A DNA stretch of 6,796 bases from an uncultured Eubacteriales bacterium (GCA_900556195.1 USOJ01000054.1:1-6796); one strand, 5' to 3'; shown: positions 1 to 6,405, numbered from the stretch's first letter. Notes: generated from the sequence alone by a model not told the origin. Translations and numbers: made by a program.

Positions 1-35
1 CTTTTTCAAGTTGCCGCCGCGTATTTTTTATCGAG

Positions 36-896
36 TTAAAGCAGTAAACAAAGAGTTCCGACTACGATTATCATAAGCCCCATAAACGATTTAAGCGTAA
101 GTTTTTCTTTGAAAACTATATACGAAAACGCTATGCTTACGAGTATCGAGAGTTTATCTATCGGAACGACGACGCTGACTTCGCCGAGTTGCAGCGCCCT
201 GTAATAACACAGCCACGACGCGCCCGTCAGAATACCCGAAATTACTATAAACAGCAATTCTTTTTTAGTGGTTTCTTTTACGAGTTTACCTTTGCCCGTA
301 ACCAGAACGGCGAGCCACGCCATTACGAGAACGACAGCCGTCCTTACGGTCGTGGCAAGGTTCGATTCGACGTTTTCTATACCGACTTTTGCGAGAACGC
401 TCGTCAAAGCCGCGAATACCGCCGACAGGCTGCCGTAAAAAAACCAGCCCAAGCCCCTCTTTTTTTCGCCCGCGCCGTCCTTTTTGCCTATCATCATGTA
501 CGTGCCGACGGTAACGGCTATAAGCCCCGTTATCTTCGGTACGGTTACGCTTTCGCCGAGAAAAATTATCGCTATGACCGCCGCCAGAACGGTACTCGAT
601 TTATCGAGCGGAACGACCTTGTTTACGTCGCCAATCGAAATAGCCTTAAAGTAACACAGCCATGACGCGCCCGTAGCAATCCCCGACAGAACGAGAAATA
701 TCCGACTTTTCGTATCGACGTTCGTTATTCCGTCCCACGAGCCGACGATCGTTACCATAACCGCCGAACAAAGCAATACCACGCCCGTCCGTATTGCGGT
801 GGCGACCGTAGAATCGGTTTTTTTTATGCCGCATTTGGCGGTGATAGACGTAAGCCCCGCGAAAAGCGCAGAGCCTAATGCCAATAATATCCACAT
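36..896 (-). CDS. EamA-family (DMT superfamily) transporter with two tandem EamA domains
   Basis: Predicted inner-membrane permease of the drug/metabolite transporter superfamily, 286 aa, the usual size for a two-domain EamA protein with about ten hydrophobic helices. Residues 1-137 and 150-286 align without a gap at a constant offset of 149. I count 53 identical residues in 137. Shared landmarks are TGASWLCY (75-82 and 224-231), VVP-x-DK (94-99 and 243-248) and an A-T-x-x-R-T block near residues 32-37. A charged linker (about 138-149, GKKDGAGEKKRG) joins the halves. Each half resembles the roughly 140-residue single-EamA proteins of the COG2510 type as I remember them. The ATG lies 1 nt after the stop of the upstream RCK gene, and I see no strong ribosome binding site, so translational coupling is likely. 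Substrate is unknown; the fold class is secure. No terminator is visible in the 35 bases that follow. Confidence 0.93.
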   Translation of the reverse strand: MWILLALGSALFAGLTSITAKCGIKKTDSTVATAIRTGVVLLCSAVMVTIVGSWDGITNVDTKSRIFLVLSGIATGASWLCYFKAISIGDVNKVVPLDKSSTVLAAVIAIIFLGESVTVPKITGLIAVTVGTYMMIGKKDGAGEKKRGLGWFFYGSLSAVFAALTSVLAKVGIENVESNLATTVRTAVVLVMAWLAVLVTGKGKLVKETTKKELLFIVISGILTGASWLCYYRALQLGEVSVVVPIDKLSILVSIAFSYIVFKEKLTLKSFMGLMIIVVGTLCLLL

Positions 897-897
897 A

Positions 898-1545
898 TCA
901 AATCTTAAAACACTTTTTAAGATCTTTGAATTTGCCCAAAACCATGAGCGTTTTGTCGCCGTCGAGTTTACAACCCGCGCTTATAGCGAAATCGATTTTG
1001 CCGTTTTCTTTTACGCCGAGTACGTTGATACCGTACTTTTTGCGAACGTCGAGTTCACCGAGCGTTTTACCCTTCCACGCGTCGGGAACGGTAACTTCGA
1101 ATATCGAATGGTCGCTGTCGATTTCGATATAGTCGGTAACGTGGTCGGAAGTATACCTTATAGCCGTCCAGTCGCCGAGTTGCTTTTCGGGGTACACGAC
1201 TTCGTCCGCGCCGATTTTTTTAAGCAACTTTTCCTGCAAGTCGCTGCTTGCCCTTGCCACTACGAGCGGCGCGCCGAGTTCTTTCAGAAGCGACGTGATT
1301 TCCAACGAACTCTGAAAGTCGTTGCCTATCGCGACTATACACACCTCGAAGTTTTTAACGCCTAAACTCTTTAATAAGTCGAGGTCGGTAGCGTCGCCTA
1401 TCTGCGCGTCGGTAACGACCGGCAATGCGGCGTTTACGCGTTTTTCCGATTTATCGATCGCAAGCACGTCGTGCCCTAAATCGTGAAGTTTAACCGATAC
1501 GTTATAGCCGTACCTGCCTAAACCTATGAGTAATACGGATTTCAT
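898..1545 (-). CDS. ktrA: KtrA/TrkA-type RCK regulatory subunit of a potassium uptake system
   Basis: Cytoplasmic RCK protein of 215 aa, matching the short single-RCK KtrA/KtrC type rather than the double-length enteric TrkA. The N-terminal Rossmann (RCK_N) domain shows G8-x-G10-x-x-G13, an acidic residue at the end of strand 2 (D31) that fits NAD(H)/adenine nucleotide binding, and GDATD at 50-54. An RCK_C domain covers about 136-210. In the family such proteins form an octameric ring that gates a KtrB/TrkH-type membrane subunit in response to ATP/ADP, and RCK_C in Firmicutes can bind c-di-AMP. No membrane K+ subunit is in the window; the downstream partner is an EamA transporter 1 nt away. 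A GGAG motif about 11 nt before the ATG supports this start. Family assignment is firm; KtrA versus KtrC or a more general RCK role is open. Confidence 0.93.
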   Translation of the reverse strand: MKSVLLIGLGRYGYNVSVKLHDLGHDVLAIDKSEKRVNAALPVVTDAQIGDATDLDLLKSLGVKNFEVCIVAIGNDFQSSLEITSLLKELGAPLVVARASSDLQEKLLKKIGADEVVYPEKQLGDWTAIRYTSDHVTDYIEIDSDHSIFEVTVPDAWKGKTLGELDVRKKYGINVLGVKENGKIDFAISAGCKLDGDKTLMVLGKFKDLKKCFKI

Positions 1546-1574
1546 TTTTACTTTATCTCCGATTTTAGTTGATT

Positions 1575-1605
1575 TTTATACTACGATTTTTGCCGTTGTC
1601 GGCAA
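1575..1605 (-). promoter_or_regulatory. Possible weak promoter for the ktrA-eamA pair
   Basis: On the minus strand TTGCCG (1600-1605) could serve as a -35 box and GTATAA (1576-1581, 18-bp spacer) or TAGTAT (1578-1583, 16-bp spacer) as a -10 box. This lies about 30 nt upstream of the ktrA start. The match is weak, and the -35 half lies inside a palindrome (1589-1606). An alternative is read-through from the pheST cluster, since no terminator with a U-tract is visible between them. Confidence 0.3.
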
Positions 1606-1606
1606 A
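1589..1606. repeat. 7-bp inverted repeat (TTTGCCG-4-CGGCAAA) upstream of ktrA
   Basis: Arms 1589-1595 and 1600-1606 are perfectly complementary around a TTGT (plus strand) centre. There is no clean U-tract on either strand, so it is a poor terminator. Its overlap with the candidate -35 region makes an operator for a dimeric regulator conceivable, but no known operator is recognised. Confidence 0.45.
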
Positions 1607-1642
1607 TAATTCACGACTACGAAAAGTCCGCCGATACAGCCG

Positions 1643-1662
1643 CCCCGCAATCTATTGCGGGG
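1643..1662. repeat. Perfect 20-bp palindrome at the edge of the repeat element
   Basis: CCCCGCAA (1643-1650) and TTGCGGGG (1655-1662) flank TCTA. In RNA of either strand this gives a very stable 8-bp stem with a tetraloop. Neither side is followed by a T-run, so it is not a standard intrinsic terminator. It sits directly next to the first 42-bp repeat copy, two bases away. The second copy is flanked at the same place by a weaker hairpin (GACC/GGTC arms) that shares the CCGCAA core. Confidence 0.7.
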
Positions 1663-1663
1663 A

Positions 1664-1705
1664 TCGAAGTCTTGCGCGGGAGCCGGAAACGTACTTATTC
1701 GAGAT
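1664..1705. repeat. 42-bp direct repeat, copy A
   Basis: Identical base for base to 1787-1828 over 42 bp, running from TCGAAGTCTTGCG to TTATTCGAGAT on the plus strand. The TTCGA-type ends of each copy are complementary to each other (TCGAA near one end, TTCGA near the other), so one copy can close into a stem-loop. It lies in the gap between the SDR and ktrA genes. It looks like one unit of a dispersed intergenic repeat, but genome-wide copy number cannot be judged here. Confidence 0.85.
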
Positions 1706-1715
1706 TATCTTCGAC

Positions 1716-1844
1716 TTTTGAGCAAATAGTCGCTCGAAGAAGAAGGCTCGACTTGCGCGAAAGGGTTCGATAGACCTTTGCGGTCGTCGAAGTCTTGCGC
1801 GGGAGCCGGAAACGTACTTATTCGAGATGAATATTTGCTCAAAA
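1716..1844. repeat. 13-bp inverted repeat flanking copy B and overlapping the SDR stop
   Basis: TTTTGAGCAAATA at 1716-1728 is the exact reverse complement of 1832-1844. The pair encloses the second 42-bp repeat and a stretch with further small palindromes. The right arm covers the last bases and the TGA stop (1839-1841) of the SDR gene. The arms could be the terminal repeats of a small non-autonomous element or form a long-range stem in the transcript. No transposase and no clear target-site duplication are seen. Confidence 0.6.
1787..1828. repeat. 42-bp direct repeat, copy B
   Basis: Second exact copy of 1664-1705, starting 123 bp further on in the same orientation. Similarity continues loosely outward on one side (both copies are preceded by TTGCGG on the plus strand, then three differing bases). 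Because 123 is a multiple of three, the copies fall in the same reading frame and create repetitive spurious ORFs on the minus strand. No such ORF looks like a real protein. Confidence 0.85.
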
Positions 1845-2618
1845 ATGGTCTTTTTCCTTTTTGCTCCACTTTCGGGCAATGTAACGACATTGGATAGAAA
1901 GCGGCGTTATTCTCTCTAAAAAGTAAACGAACTTGTTGAACGCGCCGGGGATGACTTTCCGCTTGTTTTTATTCAACGCTTTAAGAGCCTTTTTTACGAC
2001 GAAAGTTGCGGGTTTTGACGACATTTTACCCGTTACGCCCTGCACTTTTATATCGTTTATAATGTCGGGTCGGGTCGGAATACCGCCCGGTACCAAAGTC
2101 GTGATTTTCGCGTTTTTTACTTCGTACCGAAGCGACGTAAAAAAGTTGAGCAAAAACGCCTTCGAAGCCGAATATATCGCGAAGTACGGCATGGGCGTCG
2201 TTCCGCTCATACTGCCTACGGTGAGAATTTTCAGTTTTTCGGTGCGGCGTTCTATCACGAAACGGGTTATCGAAAGAGTCGCTTCCACGTTCACGCGAAC
2301 CTGAAAAACGAGTTTTTCCTGCGTATACTTATCGAACGCCTTTTGCGTATCTACGCCCGCGACGTTCATAAGCCCCGAAAAAACCGCGTTTTTTTCCGTC
2401 GCGTAATCGAAAAGGGCTTTTCTTCCGTCTTCGCTCGTTACGTCGGCGGGGAAAATCTCTATTTCGGCGTTCGGGTTTATTTTAAGCAGTTCCAAACGCA
2501 GATCTTCGAGTTTTTCTTTGTTTCTGCCCGTCAGAAACAGATTGTCGGTCGCGACGAGTTGACGGCAGAATTCCTTGCCCAAGCCACCCGTCGCGCCCGT
2601 TATAAGCGTATATTCCAT
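1839..2618 (-). CDS. Short-chain dehydrogenase/reductase (SDR), classical type
   Basis: Cytosolic NAD(P)-dependent oxidoreductase of 259 aa, a normal length for classical SDRs. Visible landmarks are TGATGGLG (7-14, dinucleotide-binding TGxxxGxG), R32 after strand 2 (suggesting NADP(H) preference), D59 in a DVT motif, N85-V-A-G88, N110, S136/S138, the catalytic YSASK (Y149, K153), and PG at 177-178 with T182. These match the Asn-Ser-Tyr-Lys catalytic set, so it should be active. The C-terminal 60 residues are basic and hydrophobic, which could help membrane association; this is inference. Substrate is unknown. It begins inside the stop of the DUF896 gene (TAATG), so it is translationally coupled to it and is the last gene of the pheST cluster. 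The 3' end runs into the repeat element, and its stop lies within one arm of an inverted repeat. Confidence 0.92.
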   Translation of the reverse strand: MEYTLITGATGGLGKEFCRQLVATDNLFLTGRNKEKLEDLRLELLKINPNAEIEIFPADVTSEDGRKALFDYATEKNAVFSGLMNVAGVDTQKAFDKYTQEKLVFQVRVNVEATLSITRFVIERRTEKLKILTVGSMSGTTPMPYFAIYSASKAFLLNFFTSLRYEVKNAKITTLVPGGIPTRPDIINDIKVQGVTGKMSSKPATFVVKKALKALNKNKRKVIPGAFNKFVYFLERITPLSIQCRYIARKWSKKEKDHF

Positions 2619-2812
2619 TACGACTTCTTTTCGAGTTTGTGTTCGCCGTTTTCGTCGATAACGTAAGTGTTGTCGAGTTGAGCACGCAAATTGCCCGTAA
2701 CGCTCGCTATATATTCCTTACGAAGTTTGTCCTGCTCGGCTTTTTCTTCCTCGGTCAAGCCTTCGCTTCTCTGCTTTCTTGCCAAAAAATTTATTCTGTC
2801 TATATCAACCAT
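2618..2812 (-). CDS. UPF0291/DUF896 family small protein (YnzC-like)
   Basis: Small 64-residue cytoplasmic protein of the DUF896 family, typified by Bacillus subtilis YnzC, whose N-terminal part is a two-helix hairpin. The family signature is clear: I-x-R-I-N-x-L-A-type helix 1 (residues 4-15), then the turn and helix 2 with L-T-E-E-E-K-A-E-Q-x-x-L-R-x-E-Y (about 19-34), followed by a variable tail. Molecular function is not known. AAGG at 2820-2823 immediately precedes the pheT stop and sits 7 nt before the ATG, so its ribosome binding site is inside pheT. The intergenic gap is 4 nt, and its stop shares one base with the SDR start. In B. subtilis ynzC sits near SOS genes, so linkage to pheST here is different from that context. 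Confidence 0.92.
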   Translation of the reverse strand: MVDIDRINFLARKQRSEGLTEEEKAEQDKLRKEYIASVTGNLRAQLDNTYVIDENGEHKLEKKS

Positions 2813-2816
2813 TTCT

Positions 2817-5219
2817 TTACCTTAATTCGATATTCAATCTGTGTTTAAGGCTGCCGAGTATTCTCTTTACGAGCGCGTCTACGTCTTCGGCGGCAAGCGG
2901 TTTATCTTCGCCCGCCTTGAAAGTAACGGTATAAGCCATACTCTTTTTGCCCTTTTCTACCTGCGAACCCGTGTACACGTCGAAGAGTTCGATTTTTTCG
3001 ACCGAACCTTTCGCCGCCTGTTTTATGGCGGTTGCGATTTCGTCGCAGGTGAGATTTTCGTCGCAGACGAACGCAAGATCTCTCTCCACGCTCGGAAATT
3101 TCGGCAACGGGGCAAATCTGAATACTTTATCGAATTTATCCGAAAGTTTATCGTAGTCGATTTCGGCGACGTAAACTTTACATTCCAGATCGTAGTCCGC
3201 CGCGACTTCGTAGCGAATCTGACCGTAGCAGCCGATTTCTTCTCCGTCGAGTATTATTTTAGCGGAAACTCCGGGGTGCAGATAAGTCTTTTCGGCGCGT
3301 TTCGTCAGGTCGAATTCAAGTCCGAAAGAGTTTCCTATCCGCTCTATCGCTCCTTTTAACGTAAAGAAGTCGTTATCCGCGCCGAATACCGCTATGCACA
3401 GTTTTTTCGTTTCGGTCGGAAATTCGGTAAGCGGCAGATTTTTCGGAGCGTAAGTACGCGCGATTTCGAAAATTTTGCCGTCGGCGTTACCGCGTTTTAC
3501 GTTACGCGAAATTACCGAAAGGAAAGACGGAACGAGCGAACGGCGCAACACTTCGTAATTATCGCTGAGCGGATGTTCGAGAACGATTACTTTACCTTCT
3601 TCGTCGCCGTCCGCAAGGCTGAGCGACGCGACGTCCTTTTTAGAATAGAACGAATAGGTCATTATTTCGCTGTAACCGCCCGAAGCGAGCGCGCGTTTTA
3701 CCCTGTTTTCGTCCTTCTGCTTTTTATCGTAACCGCCGTCGGTTATCGAAGCGTCTTTCAGAAGGGTCGGAACGATATGCTCGTAGCCGTACACTCTTAT
3801 AACTTCTTCCGCAAGGTCGGCGTAACCTTCCACGTCTTCTCTGTACGGCGGAGCGACGGTTTTAATCTTATTTCCGTTAACTTCCACGCCGAAATCGAGG
3901 CGTTTCAGAATATCGATTACAGCGTCTTTCGGAACTTTTATACCAAGGACGCCGTTGATTTTGTCAAACGTGGTTTCAAGGACGGCGTTTTCTTGCTTTG
4001 CGCCTGCCGAAACGTCTTTATGCACGGCGGTAACTCTGCCTGCGCCGAGTTCGTTTATAAGGTGCAAAGCCCTGTTTATCGCCCTTTCGGTGGTATATTC
4101 GTCAACGCCCTTTTCAAAGCGTTTGGACGAATCGCTCGACTTGCCGAGCATTCTCGAAGAACGCCTTACGTTATCGCGTTTGAATTTTGCGCATTCGAAC
4201 AAAACCGCTTTCGTGTCGAGTTTTATTTCGCTGTTAAGTCCGCCCATTATGCCCGCCAGCGCGACGCCCTTTTTGCCGTCGCATATAAGCAGGTTATCGT
4301 GAGTGAGTTCGACTTCTTTTTCGTCGAGAGTAACTATCTTTTCGCCGTCTTTCGCCCTTCTTACGTTAATTTCGTTGCCCGCAAGATCGTTAAGGTCGAA
4401 AGCGTGCATCGGCTGACCGAGTTCGAGAAGCACGTAGTTCGTTATGTCTACGATATTGTTTATGGAATTAAGTCCGCAAAGGTTAAGTCTTCTAGACATC
4501 CACTTCGGAGATTTTTCTATTTTAATATCCTTTACGAGATGAGCGATATATCTCGGACAAAGTTCGCCGTCGAATACGTTTACTTCGACGTTTTCGTCGC
4601 CCTTTTCCGCCTTAACCGTATAATCGTAAGACGGTTCTTTAAGCGGTTTGCCGAGCGCGCAAGCGATTTCTCTCGCTATGCCGAGTACGCTCTGACAGTC
4701 GGGACGGTTTGCAAGTACCGAGATATCGAAGACGTAATCTCTGAGGTTAAGCAAATCTCTCACTTCTTCGCCGAGCGGAAACTCGTCGTGAAAAATAAGC
4801 ACGCTGTCGCCCGACGCGCCCTCGTATATATCGTCGTTTATACCGAGTTCTTCGCCGCCGCAGAACATTCCGTAAGACGGCTCTCCGCGAAGTTTGCCGT
4901 TGAAAATACGGTCGCCCGTAGCGAGAGTCGCTCCGTCTACCGCGACGGGAACGATATCGCCGACTTTAACGTTAGTTGCGTTGGTTATTATCTGCAACAC
5001 GCCGTATTTGCCCGCGTCTACCTGACAAACGCGCAATCTTTCGGCGTTGGGGTGCTCGGTTATCTCTTTTATTTTGCAAGTTACGACTTTATCGAGTTTA
5101 TCGCCGTAAGGTATAACCTGTTCTACTTCGAAACCGCTGTCGAAGAGCCTTTTTTCGAGTTCTTCGGGCGTTACGTCTATATCTACGAATTCTTTAAGCC
5201 AACTTAAAGGCGCTAACAT
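2817..5219 (-). CDS. pheT: Phenylalanyl-tRNA synthetase beta subunit
   Basis: Beta chain of the alpha2beta2 phenylalanyl-tRNA synthetase, 800 aa, full length for the bacterial long form. Domain order: N-terminal region followed by an EMAP/OB-type tRNA-binding domain (about 40-150); B3/B4 editing domain with GLNSINNIVDITNYV (249-263), GQPMHAFD (268-275) and LAGIMGG (321-327); the RFEKGVD element (367-373); B5 domain with PPYREDVEGYADLAEEVIRVYGY positions 457-479; a catalytic-like core; and the C-terminal FDX-ACB anticodon-binding domain (about 706-800, starting at KFPSVERDLAF). Editing by this subunit hydrolyses mis-charged Tyr-tRNA(Phe). AAGGAG (5230-5235) overlaps the pheS stop and lies 10 nt before the ATG, which fixes this start. 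pheS is 14 nt upstream and a DUF896 gene 4 nt downstream. Confidence 0.98.
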   Translation of the reverse strand: MLAPLSWLKEFVDIDVTPEELEKRLFDSGFEVEQVIPYGDKLDKVVTCKIKEITEHPNAERLRVCQVDAGKYGVLQIITNATNVKVGDIVPVAVDGATLATGDRIFNGKLRGEPSYGMFCGGEELGINDDIYEGASGDSVLIFHDEFPLGEEVRDLLNLRDYVFDISVLANRPDCQSVLGIAREIACALGKPLKEPSYDYTVKAEKGDENVEVNVFDGELCPRYIAHLVKDIKIEKSPKWMSRRLNLCGLNSINNIVDITNYVLLELGQPMHAFDLNDLAGNEINVRRAKDGEKIVTLDEKEVELTHDNLLICDGKKGVALAGIMGGLNSEIKLDTKAVLFECAKFKRDNVRRSSRMLGKSSDSSKRFEKGVDEYTTERAINRALHLINELGAGRVTAVHKDVSAGAKQENAVLETTFDKINGVLGIKVPKDAVIDILKRLDFGVEVNGNKIKTVAPPYREDVEGYADLAEEVIRVYGYEHIVPTLLKDASITDGGYDKKQKDENRVKRALASGGYSEIMTYSFYSKKDVASLSLADGDEEGKVIVLEHPLSDNYEVLRRSLVPSFLSVISRNVKRGNADGKIFEIARTYAPKNLPLTEFPTETKKLCIAVFGADNDFFTLKGAIERIGNSFGLEFDLTKRAEKTYLHPGVSAKIILDGEEIGCYGQIRYEVAADYDLECKVYVAEIDYDKLSDKFDKVFRFAPLPKFPSVERDLAFVCDENLTCDEIATAIKQAAKGSVEKIELFDVYTGSQVEKGKKSMAYTVTFKAGEDKPLAAEDVDALVKRILGSLKHRLNIELR

Positions 5220-5229
5220 ATTCTTTCGA

Positions 5230-5235
5230 CTCCTT
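5230..5235 (-). promoter_or_regulatory. pheT ribosome binding site overlapping the pheS stop
   Basis: On the minus strand AAGGAG shares two bases with the pheS TAA stop (5234-5236) and lies 10 nt before the pheT ATG. This arrangement supports coupled synthesis of the two subunits. Confidence 0.8.
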
Positions 5236-6259
5236 AATCTTTGAATTGTTTAAGAGCGCGAAGATCGCCCTCGTAAAGCACGCGGATGTTGTTGATTCCG
5301 TTTTTAAGCATCGCTATGCGATCAAGCCCGAAACCGAACGCGAAGCCCGTCCATTCGTTCGGGTCGACGTCGCAGTTCTGCAAAACCCTGCGGTTGACTA
5401 TGCCGCCGCCGAGTATTTCTATCCAGCCTGTGCCTTTGCAGAGTTTGCAACCCTTGCCGCCGCACTCGAAACAACTTACGTCAACTTCTACCGACGGTTC
5501 GGTGAACGGGAAAAACGACGGACGGAAACGGGTTTTTACGTCTTTCGAAAACATGCGTTTTACGAGTACGTCGAGCATACCCTGCAAATCGCAAAGCGTG
5601 ATGTTTTTATCGATGACGAGCCCTTCCATCTGGTGGAACATCGGCGAATGAGTCGCGTCGTCGTCCGCCCTGTATACCCTGCCGGGGATAAGCACTTTGA
5701 ACGGCGGTTTAAGCGTGGTAAGACTTCTTATCTGCCCGGGCGAAGTGTGCGTGCGAAGCATATAGTCGTCGGTGATATAAAACGTGTCCTGCTTGTCGCG
5801 CGCGGGATGTTCGAGCGGAGTGTTAAGCGCGGTAAAATTGTGAAAATCGTCTTCGACTTCCTGCGTTTCGAGAACCGAAAATCCCATACCCGCGAATATG
5901 TCCACGAGTTCGTTTTTAACCAACGTTACGGGGTGAAGCGAGCCTTCTTCGCTCTTTTTTGCGGGAAGAGTGATGTCGATTTTTTCGTCGGCGTAGCGTT
6001 TTTCGCTTTCGAGTTTTTCGATTTCTTCGGTTTTTTCTTCAAAGACCTCGTTTGCCCAGTCTTTAAGACCGTTTATAAGTTGACCGAGACGGGGGCGTTC
6101 GTCCTTTTCGGCTTTGCCGAGTTCTCTCATAAGCGCGGGGATTTCGCCCGCCTTGCCGAGTACGTATTTCGCTTTGAGTTCGAATAACTCTTTGCTCGAT
6201 TTTGCGTGAGCGACGGACTCCGAAAGTCTCGCCCTGATCTCTTCGATTTTTTCTTTCAT
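5234..6259 (-). CDS. pheS: Phenylalanyl-tRNA synthetase alpha subunit
   Basis: Catalytic alpha chain of phenylalanyl-tRNA synthetase (class IIc), 341 aa, the standard bacterial length. It joins phenylalanine to tRNA(Phe) in the cytosol as part of alpha2beta2. Residues 1-95 form the charged N-terminal coiled-coil arm that contacts tRNA. The catalytic domain shows LRTHTSPGQIR (168-178), motif 2 GRVYRADDDATHSPMFHQ (193-210), FTEPSVEVD (252-260), a cysteine cluster C263/C266/C271/C274 seen in many bacterial PheS proteins, and motif 3 GFAFGFGLDRIAML (305-318). The alanine of GFAFG, which sets the size of the amino-acid pocket, is kept. The ATG at 6257-6259 is preceded by a weak AGG, 8 nt away. It heads the cluster pheS-pheT-DUF896-SDR and has its own strong promoter about 50 nt upstream. 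Confidence 0.98.
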   Translation of the reverse strand: MKEKIEEIRARLSESVAHAKSSKELFELKAKYVLGKAGEIPALMRELGKAEKDERPRLGQLINGLKDWANEVFEEKTEEIEKLESEKRYADEKIDITLPAKKSEEGSLHPVTLVKNELVDIFAGMGFSVLETQEVEDDFHNFTALNTPLEHPARDKQDTFYITDDYMLRTHTSPGQIRSLTTLKPPFKVLIPGRVYRADDDATHSPMFHQMEGLVIDKNITLCDLQGMLDVLVKRMFSKDVKTRFRPSFFPFTEPSVEVDVSCFECGGKGCKLCKGTGWIEILGGGIVNRRVLQNCDVDPNEWTGFAFGFGLDRIAMLKNGINNIRVLYEGDLRALKQFKD

Positions 6260-6308
6260 AATCGCGACCTGTGTTATTTTTGCCGGCTATGCGGCTATTA
6301 TCTCGTTA

Positions 6309-6337
6309 AGTATAGCAAATCAAACGAATTATGTCAA
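6309..6337 (-). promoter_or_regulatory. SigA-type promoter of the pheST cluster
   Basis: On the minus strand a perfect -35 TTGACA (6332-6337), a 17-bp spacer and -10 TATACT (6309-6314, five of six consensus bases). The expected transcript start is near 6302, giving a leader of about 40-45 nt. That is too short for a T-box. Only a minor 4-bp GCCG/CGGC hairpin can be seen in the leader. Confidence 0.88.
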
Positions 6338-6405
6338 ACGGAGAGCAAGCAACTCAAAAATTTTAATAAACGAGTAAATTTTACCGTAATATAAGCGTAA
6401 AACGC

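Noticed and set aside
1..35. Terminator or next gene after eamA
   Set aside because: The 35 bases show no hairpin with U-tract on the minus strand and are too short to show a gene.
189..1365. Plus-strand ORFs opposite eamA (189-665) and ktrA (799-1365)
   Set aside because: Codon-register shadows of well-recognised minus-strand genes.
1643..1662. Intrinsic terminator for the pheST-SDR cluster
   Set aside because: The palindrome is strong, but neither strand has a T-run after it; kept as a repeat/structural element only.
1664..1828. Possible CRISPR array
   Set aside because: Only two repeat copies, one unusually long spacer that itself contains palindromes, and no cas genes in the window.
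1652..1890. Minus-strand ORFs of 75 and 61 codons across the 42-bp repeats
   Set aside because: They exist because the 123-bp repeat spacing keeps frame; low-complexity basic translations, no credible ribosome binding site, and they overlap the SDR 3' end.
3573..5207. 544-codon plus-strand ORF opposite pheT
   Set aside because: It is the exact codon-register shadow of pheT, explained by scarcity of TTA/CTA/TCA; its translation is rich in F, R, V and Y with no family motif.
5475..5490. Novel zinc finger in PheS (four cysteines at residues 263-274)
   Set aside because: The same cysteine cluster is common in bacterial PheS alpha subunits, so it is not a new fusion or domain.
5246..6187. 313-codon plus-strand ORF opposite pheS
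   Set aside because: Same-register shadow of a clearly genuine pheS; no independent start signals or motifs.
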